Assembly: GCA_963706425.1 (NCBI GenBank)
Contig: CAVPMN010000001.1
Location: 186,001-250,000, forward strand
From: CAVPMN01 sp963706425
GTDB taxonomy: Bacteria > Actinomycetota > Acidimicrobiia > Acidimicrobiales > Acidimicrobilacustridaceae
Reading direction: 5' to 3'
Length of the DNA: 64,000 bases
Positions 41,684-50,328 of this stretch are shown here, in pieces. Positions within the stretch are counted from its first letter, which is position 1. Each line of letters opens with the position of its first letter. The notes below the pieces were generated by a model. The model saw only the letters and a program-made list of their open reading frames with translations. It was not told where the DNA came from and searched no databases. The translations under genes and the position numbers were made by a program.

Positions 41684-42814
41684 GTGACAGAGATCTCAAC
41701 CCTTCGGGTCGCGTTCGACGCGGTCTCGCTGCTCGACACCCGCACGGGGGTCGGTCGCTTCGTGGAGGAGACCCTCGACCGGCTGGCGCGCCGAGATGAT
41801 CTGCGCATCACCGCGTTCGGCTACTGGCCGCGGGCGCGGGCGCGCATGCGCGCCGTCGTGCCCGCGTCTGTGCGGGTGTCGCACCTGCCGATGTTCGGAC
41901 CGCCGCTGCGAGCCATGTGGCGGCGCAGCATCGTGCCGCCGGTCGAGCTGTGGACCGGCCGCACCGATGTCGTGCACGGCCCCAACTTCCTCGCTCCCCC
42001 GGCCTGGCGGGCCGCCGAGCTGATCACGGTGCACGACGTGACGATCCTGCGCTATCCGGAGTTCTGCACCGACGACACGCTGCAGTTCCCCGCGCTGATC
42101 CGCCGAGCGATCGCCCGGGGCGCGTGGATACACACGGTGTCCGAGTTCGTCGCCGACGAGGTGGTCGAACTGCTCGGCGCCGATCGATCCAGAGTGGCGG
42201 TCGTTCCCAACGGCGTGACCCCGGTGCCACCGGCAGATCCGTCGGCGGGGCGCGCCCTCGCCGGTGGCGAGCGCTACCTGCTGGCGCTCGGCACGGTCGA
42301 GCCGCGCAAGGACCTGCCTCGACTGGTCGAAGCGTTCGACCAGGTCGCCTCGACCGACCACGACCTGCGCCTGGTCATCGCCGGTCCTGACGGCTGGGGC
42401 TCGGACGCGCTGCAGTCGGCCCTCGACCGGGCCGGCCATCGAGACCGCATCGCACGACTGGGCTGGGTCTCCGAGCAACAACGGGCCGAGTTGTTGCGCG
42501 GTGCCATCGCGCTCGTCTACCCGTCGCTCTACGAAGGCTTCGGACTGCCGCCGCTCGAAGCGATGAGCGCGGGCACACCGGTGGTGACCACCAAGACGGG
42601 CGGGATCACCGAGGTGGCCGCCGACGCGGCGTTGCTCGTGCCTCCCGCGGACACCGACGCCCTGGCCGATGCCCTGTCACTGGTGGCGAGCGACGACGGG
42701 CTGGCCGACGACCTCCGCCAGCGTGGTCTGGCCAACGCCGAGCGCTTCTCGTGGGACGAGACGGCCAGCCGATTGGCCGACCTCTATCACCACATCGCGC
42801 GCCACAGGGCATGA
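41684..42814 (+). CDS. GT4 family glycosyltransferase
   Basis: 376 residues, GT-B fold. The N-terminal half has VAFDAVSLLDTRTGVGRFV and HGPNFLAPP. The C-terminal half has LLALGTVEPRKDLPRLVEAF and the EX7E-type motif in YPSLYEGFGLPPLEAMSAG. These are typical retaining glycosyltransferases using nucleotide sugars. GTG at 41684 is the start. It precedes rmd by nine bases, so a role in transferring a 6-deoxyhexose or mannose residue is plausible but unproven. Confidence 0.87.
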   Translation: MTEISTLRVAFDAVSLLDTRTGVGRFVEETLDRLARRDDLRITAFGYWPRARARMRAVVPASVRVSHLPMFGPPLRAMWRRSIVPPVELWTGRTDVVHGPNFLAPPAWRAAELITVHDVTILRYPEFCTDDTLQFPALIRRAIARGAWIHTVSEFVADEVVELLGADRSRVAVVPNGVTPVPPADPSAGRALAGGERYLLALGTVEPRKDLPRLVEAFDQVASTDHDLRLVIAGPDGWGSDALQSALDRAGHRDRIARLGWVSEQQRAELLRGAIALVYPSLYEGFGLPPLEAMSAGTPVVTTKTGGITEVAADAALLVPPADTDALADALSLVASDDGLADDLRQRGLANAERFSWDETASRLADLYHHIARHRA

Positions 42815-42823
42815 TGTGACCCA

Positions 42824-43726
42824 ATGAAGGCTCTCGTGACCGGTGCATCCGGGTTCGTCGGTGGCCATCTCATCGCCCACCTCGAGTCGATGGGCGACAC
42901 CGTCGTGGGCATCGATCGGCACGCCAACGACCCCGACCTGCTCGATCCCGACCGGCTCACCGAGCGGATCGCCGAGGTCGAGCCCGAGGTCGTCTACCAC
43001 CTGGGTGGGTGGAGCGATGTCGGCGCATCGTGGAGCCATCCGGTCGAGACGTTCCGGGTCAACGCGGAGGGCACGCTCAACCTCCTGCTCGCCACCCGGG
43101 GTGTGGCCCGCCGGGTCGTTGTGGTCACCAGCGCCGACGTCTACGGCAAGGTGTCGCTCAGCGAGCTACCCCTCACCGAGGAGTCGCTCCTGCGGCCGGT
43201 CACCCCCTACGCGGCCTCGAAGATCGCCGCCGACTACCTCGGGCTGCAGGCATGGCTCGGGTTCGGCATCGAGGTCGTTCGCGTGCGCGCCTTCAACCAT
43301 CTCGGTCCGGGACAGACCAACAAGTTCGTGTGCCCGGCCATCGCCGAGCGCATCGCGGTCAACGAGCTCGAAGGTGGTGAGGTGGTGCCGGTCGGCAACC
43401 TCACGCCCCGCCGCGACTTCACCGACGTGCGCGACGTGGTGCGGGCTTACCGTCTGTTGACCGAGCACGGTGAGCCGGGCGAGGCCTACAACGTGTGCAG
43501 CGGCCACGACATCGCCATCAGCGAGCTGGCCGACCGCCTGGTCGCCATGGCCGATCGCCCCATGCGGCTCGAAGACGACCCGTCGCTGCATCGACCGGTC
43601 GAGGTGCCCGTGTTGCGCGGTGACTACACCAAGCTCCACAAGGACACCGGCTGGCAGCCGGAGATCTCACTCGACGAGACGCTTCGCGACGTGCTCGACG
43701 AGTGGCGCGCCCGCCTCGGCAGCTGA
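42824..43726 (+). CDS. rmd: NAD-dependent sugar reductase, GDP-6-deoxy-D-mannose reductase (Rmd) type
   Basis: 300 residues, extended SDR: GASGFVGGHLIAHL at the N-terminus, the catalytic Ser/Tyr/Lys in VVTSADVYG and TPYAASKIAADYLG, and LGPGQTNKFVCPAIAERIA. The AFNHLGPGQ segment is characteristic of GDP-4-keto-6-deoxy-D-mannose reductases making GDP-D-rhamnose. gmd, encoding the preceding enzyme, lies 3 kb downstream. Another sugar-nucleotide epimerase of the same fold remains possible. Confidence 0.75.
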   Translation: MKALVTGASGFVGGHLIAHLESMGDTVVGIDRHANDPDLLDPDRLTERIAEVEPEVVYHLGGWSDVGASWSHPVETFRVNAEGTLNLLLATRGVARRVVVVTSADVYGKVSLSELPLTEESLLRPVTPYAASKIAADYLGLQAWLGFGIEVVRVRAFNHLGPGQTNKFVCPAIAERIAVNELEGGEVVPVGNLTPRRDFTDVRDVVRAYRLLTEHGEPGEAYNVCSGHDIAISELADRLVAMADRPMRLEDDPSLHRPVEVPVLRGDYTKLHKDTGWQPEISLDETLRDVLDEWRARLGS

Positions 43727-43730
43727 GCGG

Positions 43731-44303
43731 TCAGAGTCCTCGGATCACGCGGGCGGGGTTGCCGACCGCCACAACCCGTGCAGGCAGGTCACGGGTGACC
43801 ACTGAACCGGCGCCGACGACCGTGTCGTCGCCGATCCTCACACCGGGCAGCACGATCGCCCCACCCCCCAGCCACACGTTGGCGCCGATGGTGATCGGCT
43901 CGGCCGCCTCCCATTTGGCCCGACGGGGCTCGGGCTCGATGGGATGGGTCGGGGTGAGCAGTTGCACGTTCGGTCCGATCTGCACGTCGTCGCCGATCGT
44001 GATCGGCGCCACGTCGAGCGCCACCAGCCCGACGTTCACGAACGAGTTCGCGCCGATCGTGATGTAGCGGCCGTAGTCGCAATAGAAGGGCGGGCGGATC
44101 ACCGTGCCCGGGCCCACCGCACCCAGCAGTTCCTCGAGGATCGTCCGCCTCGCGTCGAGCTCGTCGACGCTGCTGCGGTTGTACTGCGCCTGAAGCCGCG
44201 CGGCGTGCAGCGCCATGGCTTCGAGCTCGGGATCGTCGGCCAGATAGAGATCGCCGGCCTCCATGCGCTCCCGTTGCGAGCGGCCGTCCTCGTGATCAGT
44301 CAT
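43731..44303 (-). CDS. Sugar O-acetyltransferase, maltose/galactoside transacetylase-like
   Basis: 190 residues from ATG 44303. The N-terminal helical part (RERMEAGDLYLADDPELEAM) is the maltose acetyltransferase leader. A left-handed beta-helix of hexapeptide repeats follows, with PFYCDYGRYITIGANSFVN, LLTPTHPIEPEPRRAKWE (catalytic His) and GGGAIVLPGVRIGDDTVVGA. It would acetylate a sugar hydroxyl using acetyl-CoA, perhaps on a surface polysaccharide. It is convergent with rmd and overlaps the next gene by eight bases. Confidence 0.9.
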   Translation of the reverse strand: MTDHEDGRSQRERMEAGDLYLADDPELEAMALHAARLQAQYNRSSVDELDARRTILEELLGAVGPGTVIRPPFYCDYGRYITIGANSFVNVGLVALDVAPITIGDDVQIGPNVQLLTPTHPIEPEPRRAKWEAAEPITIGANVWLGGGAIVLPGVRIGDDTVVGAGSVVTRDLPARVVAVGNPARVIRGL

Positions 44304-44814
44304 ACGTCCTATCGTGGCTCGGCCAGGATCCGACATCGACGAGCAGCGTGACCTGGCCTCCGCTGCCCAAGTCGAGCTCGACCCAATCGTGGCCGGACGA
44401 GTACCGGCCGGTCGCTGCCGCGATGATCTGTCCACCAGGGATCTCGATGTCGCGGATCGCCTCGCGAGCCATCTCACCGTCAGGCATCAGCCGCACGCCG
44501 CGCTCCGACGCTTCCCATTGGACCTTCGGGCCATAGACCGTTGCGGTCAACCATCGCCGCCAGCCGGAGGGCTCGTTCCGCAACACCCGCGAAGCGATCG
44601 GGCCATCGACACCCGCGACGACGAGCCGACCGCGTGCTGCACTGACCCGCGACGACGCGCCGGTCGGGACCGGATCGGCGACCACGTTCGACGCGACCAG
44701 CACGGCCACCCAGTAGAGCGGCCGGGCGATCAACCGCAACGGCCATCGCCGCCGGTAGCGCTGCACGGCAGGCGGCCGCGCATCATCACGCCCCGTCGAG
44801 GTCGGCCTGGTCAC
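44296..44814 (-). CDS. Hypothetical protein with one membrane helix
   Basis: 172 residues. A basic N-terminus (RYRRRWPLRLIARPLYW) leads into one hydrophobic helix (LYWVAVLVASNVVADPV), followed by a small soluble domain containing WLTATVYGPKVQWEASERG and GHDWVELDLGSGGQVTLLVD. No family recognised. It overlaps the acetyltransferase start, suggesting coupled expression. Confidence 0.55.
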   Translation of the reverse strand: MTRPTSTGRDDARPPAVQRYRRRWPLRLIARPLYWVAVLVASNVVADPVPTGASSRVSAARGRLVVAGVDGPIASRVLRNEPSGWRRWLTATVYGPKVQWEASERGVRLMPDGEMAREAIRDIEIPGGQIIAAATGRYSSGHDWVELDLGSGGQVTLLVDVGSWPSHDRTYD

Positions 44815-44833
44815 CGACGAAAGGATGTCACGC

Positions 44834-46084
44834 TCATCCGCCCGGTGGAGCGGGGCCGGCTCGCTGGCGGCCGTGGCGTTGGCTCCAGATCGTGTCGCCG
44901 TTCGGCGTGGTCCACCAGAACCAGCCGTCGTCGGTGGCGGTCATGGTCCAGCCGTTGCGGTGGGTGACCCGGTGGTGATGTCGGCACAAGCCGGCCAGGT
45001 TCTCGATGTCGGTCGGGCCTTCGGTCGGGGTGTAGTGCTCGACGTGATGGGCGTCGGTCCACGCCGCTGGGCATCCGCAGCCCGGGAAAGACGCAGCCGC
45101 CGTCGCGTAGGGCGATGGCTCGTCGTTGCCGGGGCGTGGCGTAACGGACGGTGTGGCCCATGTCGACCGGGATGCCCAAGCTGTCCGAGCACGATCGGAT
45201 GCAGATCGGGATCGCACAACAACACCCGGCTCACCTCGTCGGGCACGACCGTGCCGTCCGGGGTGACCGCCCCGCTGTGGGGCGTCATGGCGTTGACCGC
45301 CAAGGTCACATCGGGGCGCGGGGCTTTGGTGGTGTCGAGGTCGACACCCAGCCCGCGGCGGCACAGCTCGACGAACGCCAGGGCGCGCAGGGTGGACTGA
45401 TCAGGGCATCACCAGCTCGGGGCAGACGCTCGCGATCGGCTTTGAAGGCGCGGCGCAGCTCGCCGGCCATGTCGTCGATGGCCTGGCGGGCGATCAGGCC
45501 CCACTCACCCACCAACCGACCCGACACCTCCGTCGAGCCACCGAACGTGCCCGACAACAACAACCGGTTCCGCGACAGGCCGTCGTCGGGATCGTGGCCG
45601 CCGTCCTCATCCAACAGATCGGCGATACCGACCACCTCGCGGCGCCACCGCTCGAACAGCATGCCCCTCGCCGCCGCGACCAGGTGGTCCTGGATGTCGG
45701 CCACCTTCTTCACGATCCGCGGGTTCGCCGCGGCCACGATCACCACGCGCGTGCTCCCACGAGATCCGCCCCGTCCACCAGCGCCTCGTCCACCCCAGCG
45801 AACCGACCCGACAGCTCGACCCCCACCTTCACCCGACAACGGGCCACCGCCGACGGCAACATCGCCTCCCGCGCCAGCCAGCCACCGGTCGACAGACCGT
45901 GATCACGCTCGCACACCGAACGCTTCTCGGCCTCGGCCGCCAAATGCCCCTCGGCCGCATCGACCAAGCGACGGGCCTCTTCCAGGGCGAGCATCCCCTC
46001 CAGCACCTCGGAGTCGGACAACAACGACACATCCGCGCCGGCCGCTTTGCGGCTCTGCTCCACGAGTGCGACGCCATCGAACAT
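44834..46084 (-). pseudogene. DUF222/HNH endonuclease-type (13E12 repeat family) gene broken by four frameshifts
   Basis: Pieces of one family protein follow each other in different frames. DUF222 begins MFDGVALVEQSRKAAGADV, jumps near 45744-45753 to VIVAAANPRIVKKVADIQDH, near 45397-45406 to a frame reading FVELCRRGLGVDLDTTKA, near 45173-45175 to IPVDMGHTVRYATPRQRRAI, and near 45081-45083 to GCPAAWTDAHHVEHYTP, the HNH nuclease end (LCRHHHRVTHRNGW). The first two breaks need one base added and the last two one base removed; all four are in G or C runs, with no net change. The intact protein would have about 416 residues. It is either a decayed gene or a victim of homopolymer errors. The family is multicopy in actinobacteria. 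Confidence 0.85.
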
Positions 46085-46183
46085 GTGTACGATCGTCGCC
46101 CATCCACAAGGCGGGTACCAGGTGACCGTAGGCACAGACACCACCCGGCGGGCGGGCCCGGCCGCGCAGGGCGGGCGATCAGC

Positions 46184-46651
46184 TCAGCGCAGGTCGTTGC
46201 GCCAGGCCGACACCCGCCGACGGGCGTCGGCCAACTCGGCTCGCTCTCGCCGATCGTGGGTGACGTCGGCCAGGTAGCCGAGCTTGGCCTGCCACCGGTC
46301 GAGAACCTCCTCGGCCAGGGCCACCGGGGCGTGCTCGAGCCACATGAGGTCGTTGTCGAGCAGGCCCAACTGGTGGTCGACCTCGGTGTAGCGGGCGACC
46401 ACCACGGCCAGGCGCTCGGCTTTGGCGGTGGGATAGTCGGTGTCGGCCACCAACTCGTGGGGCTCGACTCGGAACACGCTGGCCAGCAACATCACCGTGC
46501 GCTCCCCAGGCGTCGACACGCCCGCCTCGAGGTGCGAGACGGCCACCCGGGAGATGGCCAGCCGGTCGGCCAGCTCCTGCTGGGTCAGGCCGAACTTGGC
46601 CCGATACGAGGCGATCCGCCTCCCGAGGTTCTCCTGCACGTGCCAACCCAC
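46184..46651 (-). CDS. XRE-family transcriptional regulator
   Basis: 155 residues from a GTG at 46651; another GTG four codons later is possible. An N-terminal helix-turn-helix (RIASYRAKFGLTQQELADRL, AISRVAVSHLEAGVSTPGER) is typical of XRE/Cro regulators. The C-terminal part is helical and charged, with no recognised sensor domain. It is divergent from gmd across 39 bases, so it could control gmd or itself; no operator was identified. Confidence 0.85.
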   Translation of the reverse strand: MGWHVQENLGRRIASYRAKFGLTQQELADRLAISRVAVSHLEAGVSTPGERTVMLLASVFRVEPHELVADTDYPTAKAERLAVVVARYTEVDHQLGLLDNDLMWLEHAPVALAEEVLDRWQAKLGYLADVTHDRRERAELADARRRVSAWRNDLR

Positions 46652-46690
46652 TTAGCAGACAACTGGCGGAAGTCACGATAGACCGGTCCC

Positions 46691-47671
46691 ATGGCCCGAC
46701 GTGCATTGATCACCGGCATCACCGGACAGGACGGCTCCTACCTGGCCGAGATCCTGCTCGAGCAGGACTACGAGGTGATCGGCATGGTGCGGCGCTCCAG
46801 CACGGTCAACTTCGAGCGGCTCAGCCACATCCAGGATCGGCTCACGCTCGTGCCCGGCGACCTGCTCGACGAGGCGTCGCTCATCGAGGTGCTGCGCACC
46901 CACCGGCCCCATGAGGTCTACAACCTGGCCGCCCAGTCGTTCGTGCAGACGTCGTTCGGTCAGCCGGTGCTCACCGGTGAGACCACCGCGCTCGGCGTCA
47001 CCCGGCTGCTCGACGCCATCCGCCTCGTCGATCCCGACATCCGCTTCTACCAGGCGAGCAGCAGCGAGATGTTCGGCAAGGTCGTCGAAGTGCCTCAGAC
47101 CGAGCGCACGCCGTTCTACCCGCGCAGCCCCTACGGCGTGGCCAAGGTCTACGGCCACTGGATCACGGTCAACTATCGCGAGTCCTACGGTCTCCACGCC
47201 ACCAGCGGCATCCTCTTCAACCACGAGAGCCCGCGCCGAGGCCTCGAGTTCGTCACCCGCAAGATCTCGCACGGCGCGGCGCGCATCAAGCTCGGCCTCG
47301 ACACCGAGTTGCGTCTCGGCAACCTCGAGGCCCAGCGCGACTGGGGCTTCGCCCGCGACTACGTCGAGGCCATGTGGCTCATGCTGCAACAGGACGAGCC
47401 CGGCGACTACGTCGTATCCACCGGCGAGACCCATTCGGTGCGCGAGTTCTGCGAGCTGGCGTTCGACCGCGTCGGCCTCGACTACGCCGACTTCGTCGTG
47501 CAGGACGATCGCTTCTTCCGTCCTGCCGAGGTCGATCTGCTCGTGGGCGACGCGGCGAAAGCCCACGAGACGCTCGGGTGGAAGCCGAAGACGTCGTTCG
47601 CCGACCTCGTGAACATGATGGTCGACGCCGACCTCGACCTGCTCACCGGTCGTCGCAACGGACTCTCCTGA
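46691..47671 (+). CDS. gmd: GDP-mannose 4,6-dehydratase
   Basis: 326 residues, extended SDR with the Gmd-specific opening ALITGITGQDGSYLAEILLE, MVRRSSTVNFERLSHI, YQASSSEMFGK (catalytic Ser/Glu region), YGVAKVYGHWI (Tyr/Lys) and NHESPRRGLEFVTRKI. It converts GDP-D-mannose to GDP-4-keto-6-deoxy-D-mannose, the precursor of GDP-D-rhamnose, GDP-L-fucose and others. fbiA begins 11 bases downstream, so the two could be co-transcribed despite unrelated roles. Confidence 0.93.
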   Translation: MARRALITGITGQDGSYLAEILLEQDYEVIGMVRRSSTVNFERLSHIQDRLTLVPGDLLDEASLIEVLRTHRPHEVYNLAAQSFVQTSFGQPVLTGETTALGVTRLLDAIRLVDPDIRFYQASSSEMFGKVVEVPQTERTPFYPRSPYGVAKVYGHWITVNYRESYGLHATSGILFNHESPRRGLEFVTRKISHGAARIKLGLDTELRLGNLEAQRDWGFARDYVEAMWLMLQQDEPGDYVVSTGETHSVREFCELAFDRVGLDYADFVVQDDRFFRPAEVDLLVGDAAKAHETLGWKPKTSFADLVNMMVDADLDLLTGRRNGLS

Positions 47672-47681
47672 CGGCCCCACG

Positions 47682-48611
47682 ATGATCACCGTGCTCGCGG
47701 GTGGTGTCGGCGCCGCCCGCCTCCTCGCCGGCCTCGTCCAGGTCGTCGACCCGTCGACCATCACTGCGGTGGTCAACGTCGCAGACGACCTCGAGCTGCA
47801 CGGCCTGCGCATCTGCCCCGACATCGACACGGTCATCTACACGCTCGCAGGTGAGATCGACACCGAGCGGGGATGGGGCCTCGCCGGTGAGAGCTGGCAG
47901 GCCATGGACACCCTGCGACGCCTGGGCGGCGTCGGGTGGTTCAACCTCGGCGACCGCGACCTGGGCACCCACCTCTACCGCACCCATCGGTTGCACGAGG
48001 GCGCCCATCTCAGCGAGGTCACCGGCGAGATCGCCAGGGCGTGGGGGGTCGACGTCAACGTGCTGCCTGCCACCGCGGATCGCCTCCGCACCCGGGTGAC
48101 GCTGGCCGACACCGGCACCGAGGTGAGCTTCCAGGAGTACTTCGTCGAACGGCACCACGACGTGGCCGTGACCGCCGTGCGCTTCGACGGCGCCGACACC
48201 GCCACACCCGGGCCTGGAGTGCTCTCCGCCCTCGCCGACGCGTCGACCGTCGTGATCGCCCCGTCCAACCCCTTGGTGTCGATCGGACCCCTGCTGGCCG
48301 TGCCGGGTGTGCGCGACGCCCTCGACGCCCGCCGGTCCGACGTGGTCGCAGTGTCGCCGATCGTCGCCGGACGGGCGCTCAAGGGCCCGGCCGACCGGCT
48401 CCTCACCGAGCTCGGCCACGAGTCCTCGGTCGTCGGTGTCGCCCGCCTCTACGCACCGTTCGCGTCGGCGCTCGTGATCGACGAAGCTGACCGGGACGCG
48501 GCCGACTCCGTCCGTGCCGAAGGGATCGACTGCATCGTGACCGACACCGTGATGTCCAGCCCGGCGAGAGCGGCGGCGCTGGCGACCGCCGTCATCGAGG
48601 GTCGCCGATGA
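47682..48611 (+). CDS. fbiA: 2-phospho-L-lactate (or phosphoenolpyruvate) transferase of F420 biosynthesis
   Basis: 309 residues of the CofD family: TVLAGGVGAARLLAGL at the N-terminus, NVADDLELHGLRICPDIDT, GWFNLGDRDLGTHLYRT, VIAPSNPLVSIGPLLAVPG and DRLLTELGHESSVVGVARLY. It joins a 3-carbon phospho-acid, delivered as a GDP derivative, to Fo, giving (dehydro-)F420-0. It overlaps fbiB by ATGA. Cytosolic. Confidence 0.93.
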   Translation: MITVLAGGVGAARLLAGLVQVVDPSTITAVVNVADDLELHGLRICPDIDTVIYTLAGEIDTERGWGLAGESWQAMDTLRRLGGVGWFNLGDRDLGTHLYRTHRLHEGAHLSEVTGEIARAWGVDVNVLPATADRLRTRVTLADTGTEVSFQEYFVERHHDVAVTAVRFDGADTATPGPGVLSALADASTVVIAPSNPLVSIGPLLAVPGVRDALDARRSDVVAVSPIVAGRALKGPADRLLTELGHESSVVGVARLYAPFASALVIDEADRDAADSVRAEGIDCIVTDTVMSSPARAAALATAVIEGRR

Positions 48612-49340
48612 GTCGCCTCGAGGTCTTCGGCATCGAGGGGCTACCCGAGATCGACGCCGGCGCCGACCTCGCCGGACTGATCGCGCAGGCCGTCGCCGCC
48701 CAAGTCGCGGGTGGCCACGCTGACGCGGCCCTGCGCGATGGCGACGTGGTGGTGGTGACCCAGAAGATCGTCTCGAAGGCCGAGGACCGCCTGGTGCCCA
48801 TCGATCCCACCGATCCGACGAGCCACAAACCGCTGGTCGAGCAGGAGTCGGTGCGCATCCTGCGCCGTCGAGGCGACCTCATCATCAGCGAGACGGCCCA
48901 CGGGTTCATCTGTGCCAACGCGGGCATCGATCTGTCGAACGTCGACGCGGGCTACGCCGCGCTGCTCCCCGTCGACTCCGACCGCTCGGCTCGGCGCATC
49001 CGTGACGGCTTGCGCAACCGGGCGGGCGTCGAGGTGGCCGTGGTGGTCTCCGACACGTTCGGTCGGCCGTGGCGACGTGGGGTGACCGACGTGGCCATCG
49101 GCTGCGCCGGTGTGCGAGCGGTGATCGACCTTCGCGGCATCGACCGATGCCCTCGGACGCGAGCTGCAGGTCACCGAGGTGGCGGTGGTCGACGAGATCG
49201 CGGCGGCTGCCGAGCTGGTGATGGGTAAGGCGTCGGGCATCCCCGTCGCCGTCGTGCGCGGCATCGACCCGCAGTGGTTGGGCGACGGCAACGTGCACGA
49301 CGAGATCGTGCGCTCCCCCGCCGACGACCTGTTCCGCTAG
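48608..49340 (+). CDS. fbiB: F420-0:gamma-glutamyl ligase (CofE domain), one-base frameshift near 49140
   Basis: The frame from ATG 48608 covers CofE: DGDVVVVTQKIVSKAEDRLV, IISETAHGFICANAGIDLSN and VVVSDTFGRPWRRGVTDVAI. After AVIDLRG it goes out of register, and the expected continuation (DALGRELQVTEVAVVDEIAA, ELVMGKASGIPVAVVRGID) is found one base over, ending at TAG 49338-49340. Removing one base near 49135-49147 restores about 243 residues. The mycobacterial FbiB carries an extra C-terminal nitroreductase-like domain of about 200 residues; it is absent here. The enzyme adds glutamates to F420-0. Confidence 0.87.
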
Positions 49341-49361
49341 AAGCTCAGGCCGGCCAGAGGT

Positions 49362-50312
49362 CTACGACGACTGCGCTCGGAACCAGTCGAGCACCTCGGC
49401 TGTTCCGGCACCCAACTCGGTGCCTGGTCGCCAGTCGAGCTCCTTGCCGGCGAGTGTCGGATCGAGCGCCGAGCGGGCCAGCTCCCCCGGCCTGGCCGGG
49501 GCCTGCACCGCTGGTGCGTCGACACCGGCGGCCGACGCCATCGCCGCGTAGAGCTCGTTGACCGACGTCTCCACACCGGTGCCGATGTTGAGCAACAGCC
49601 CACCGGCGGCATCGGCGGCGCGCACGAACGCATCGACCACGTCGGCCACGTAGACGAAGTCACGGGTCTGCTCACCGTCGCCGAACACCGTGCACGGCTG
49701 CCCGGCGAGCAGGCGACCGGCGAAGATGGCGACCACGCCCGCTTCACCGTTGGGGTCCTGACGGGGCCCGTAGACGTTGGCGAGGGCCAGCGCGGTGAAG
49801 TCGAGCCCGTGCAGCACCCGGTAGCAGAAGAGATAGTCGTCGACCACCTTCTTGGCCACGCCGTAGGGCGACACCGGGTGCTGCGGGTGGTTCTCGTCGA
49901 CCGGCAGGCTGGCCGCGTCGGGTTCGCCGAAGATGGTGCCACCGCTCGACGCCACGACCATCTTGCGGGTGCCCGCCCGCCGGCAGCCCTCCATGATGTG
50001 CAGGCTGCCGATGACGTTCACCTCGGCGTCGAACACGGGCCGAGCCACCGATACGCGCACGTCGGCCTGCGCGGCGAGATGGAACACCACCTCGGGGCGG
50101 CGCTCCGCGATGAGCTCCACGACCGTGGCGTCACGAATGTCGAGATGGTGGAACGTGAGACGGTCACCAGCCTGCTCCTGCGCGTCGCGCAGGTTGGCGA
50201 GGTTGCCGGTCCACAGGTTGTCGACCACATCGACCTCGTGACCGGCCGCCACCAACCGGTCGACCAGATGACTGCCGATGAATCCGGCGCCGCCGGTGAC
50301 CAATGCCCTCAT
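49362..50312 (-). CDS. NAD-dependent epimerase/dehydratase, UDP-glucose 4-epimerase-like
   Basis: 316 residues from ATG 50312. Extended SDR motifs: MRALVTGGAGFIGSHLVDRL, DIRDATVVELI, FHLAAQADVRVSV, VASSGGTIFGE and SPYGVAKKVVDDY (catalytic Tyr/Lys). YGPRQDPNGEAGVVAIF and the TRDFVYVADVVDA segment are typical of GalE-like epimerases. It would interconvert C4 epimers of a UDP-sugar. It is the last gene of the polysaccharide operon reading down from ugd. Confidence 0.83.
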   Translation of the reverse strand: MRALVTGGAGFIGSHLVDRLVAAGHEVDVVDNLWTGNLANLRDAQEQAGDRLTFHHLDIRDATVVELIAERRPEVVFHLAAQADVRVSVARPVFDAEVNVIGSLHIMEGCRRAGTRKMVVASSGGTIFGEPDAASLPVDENHPQHPVSPYGVAKKVVDDYLFCYRVLHGLDFTALALANVYGPRQDPNGEAGVVAIFAGRLLAGQPCTVFGDGEQTRDFVYVADVVDAFVRAADAAGGLLLNIGTGVETSVNELYAAMASAAGVDAPAVQAPARPGELARSALDPTLAGKELDWRPGTELGAGTAEVLDWFRAQSS

Positions 50313-50328
50313 GTGTCCTCCGTGCGAC

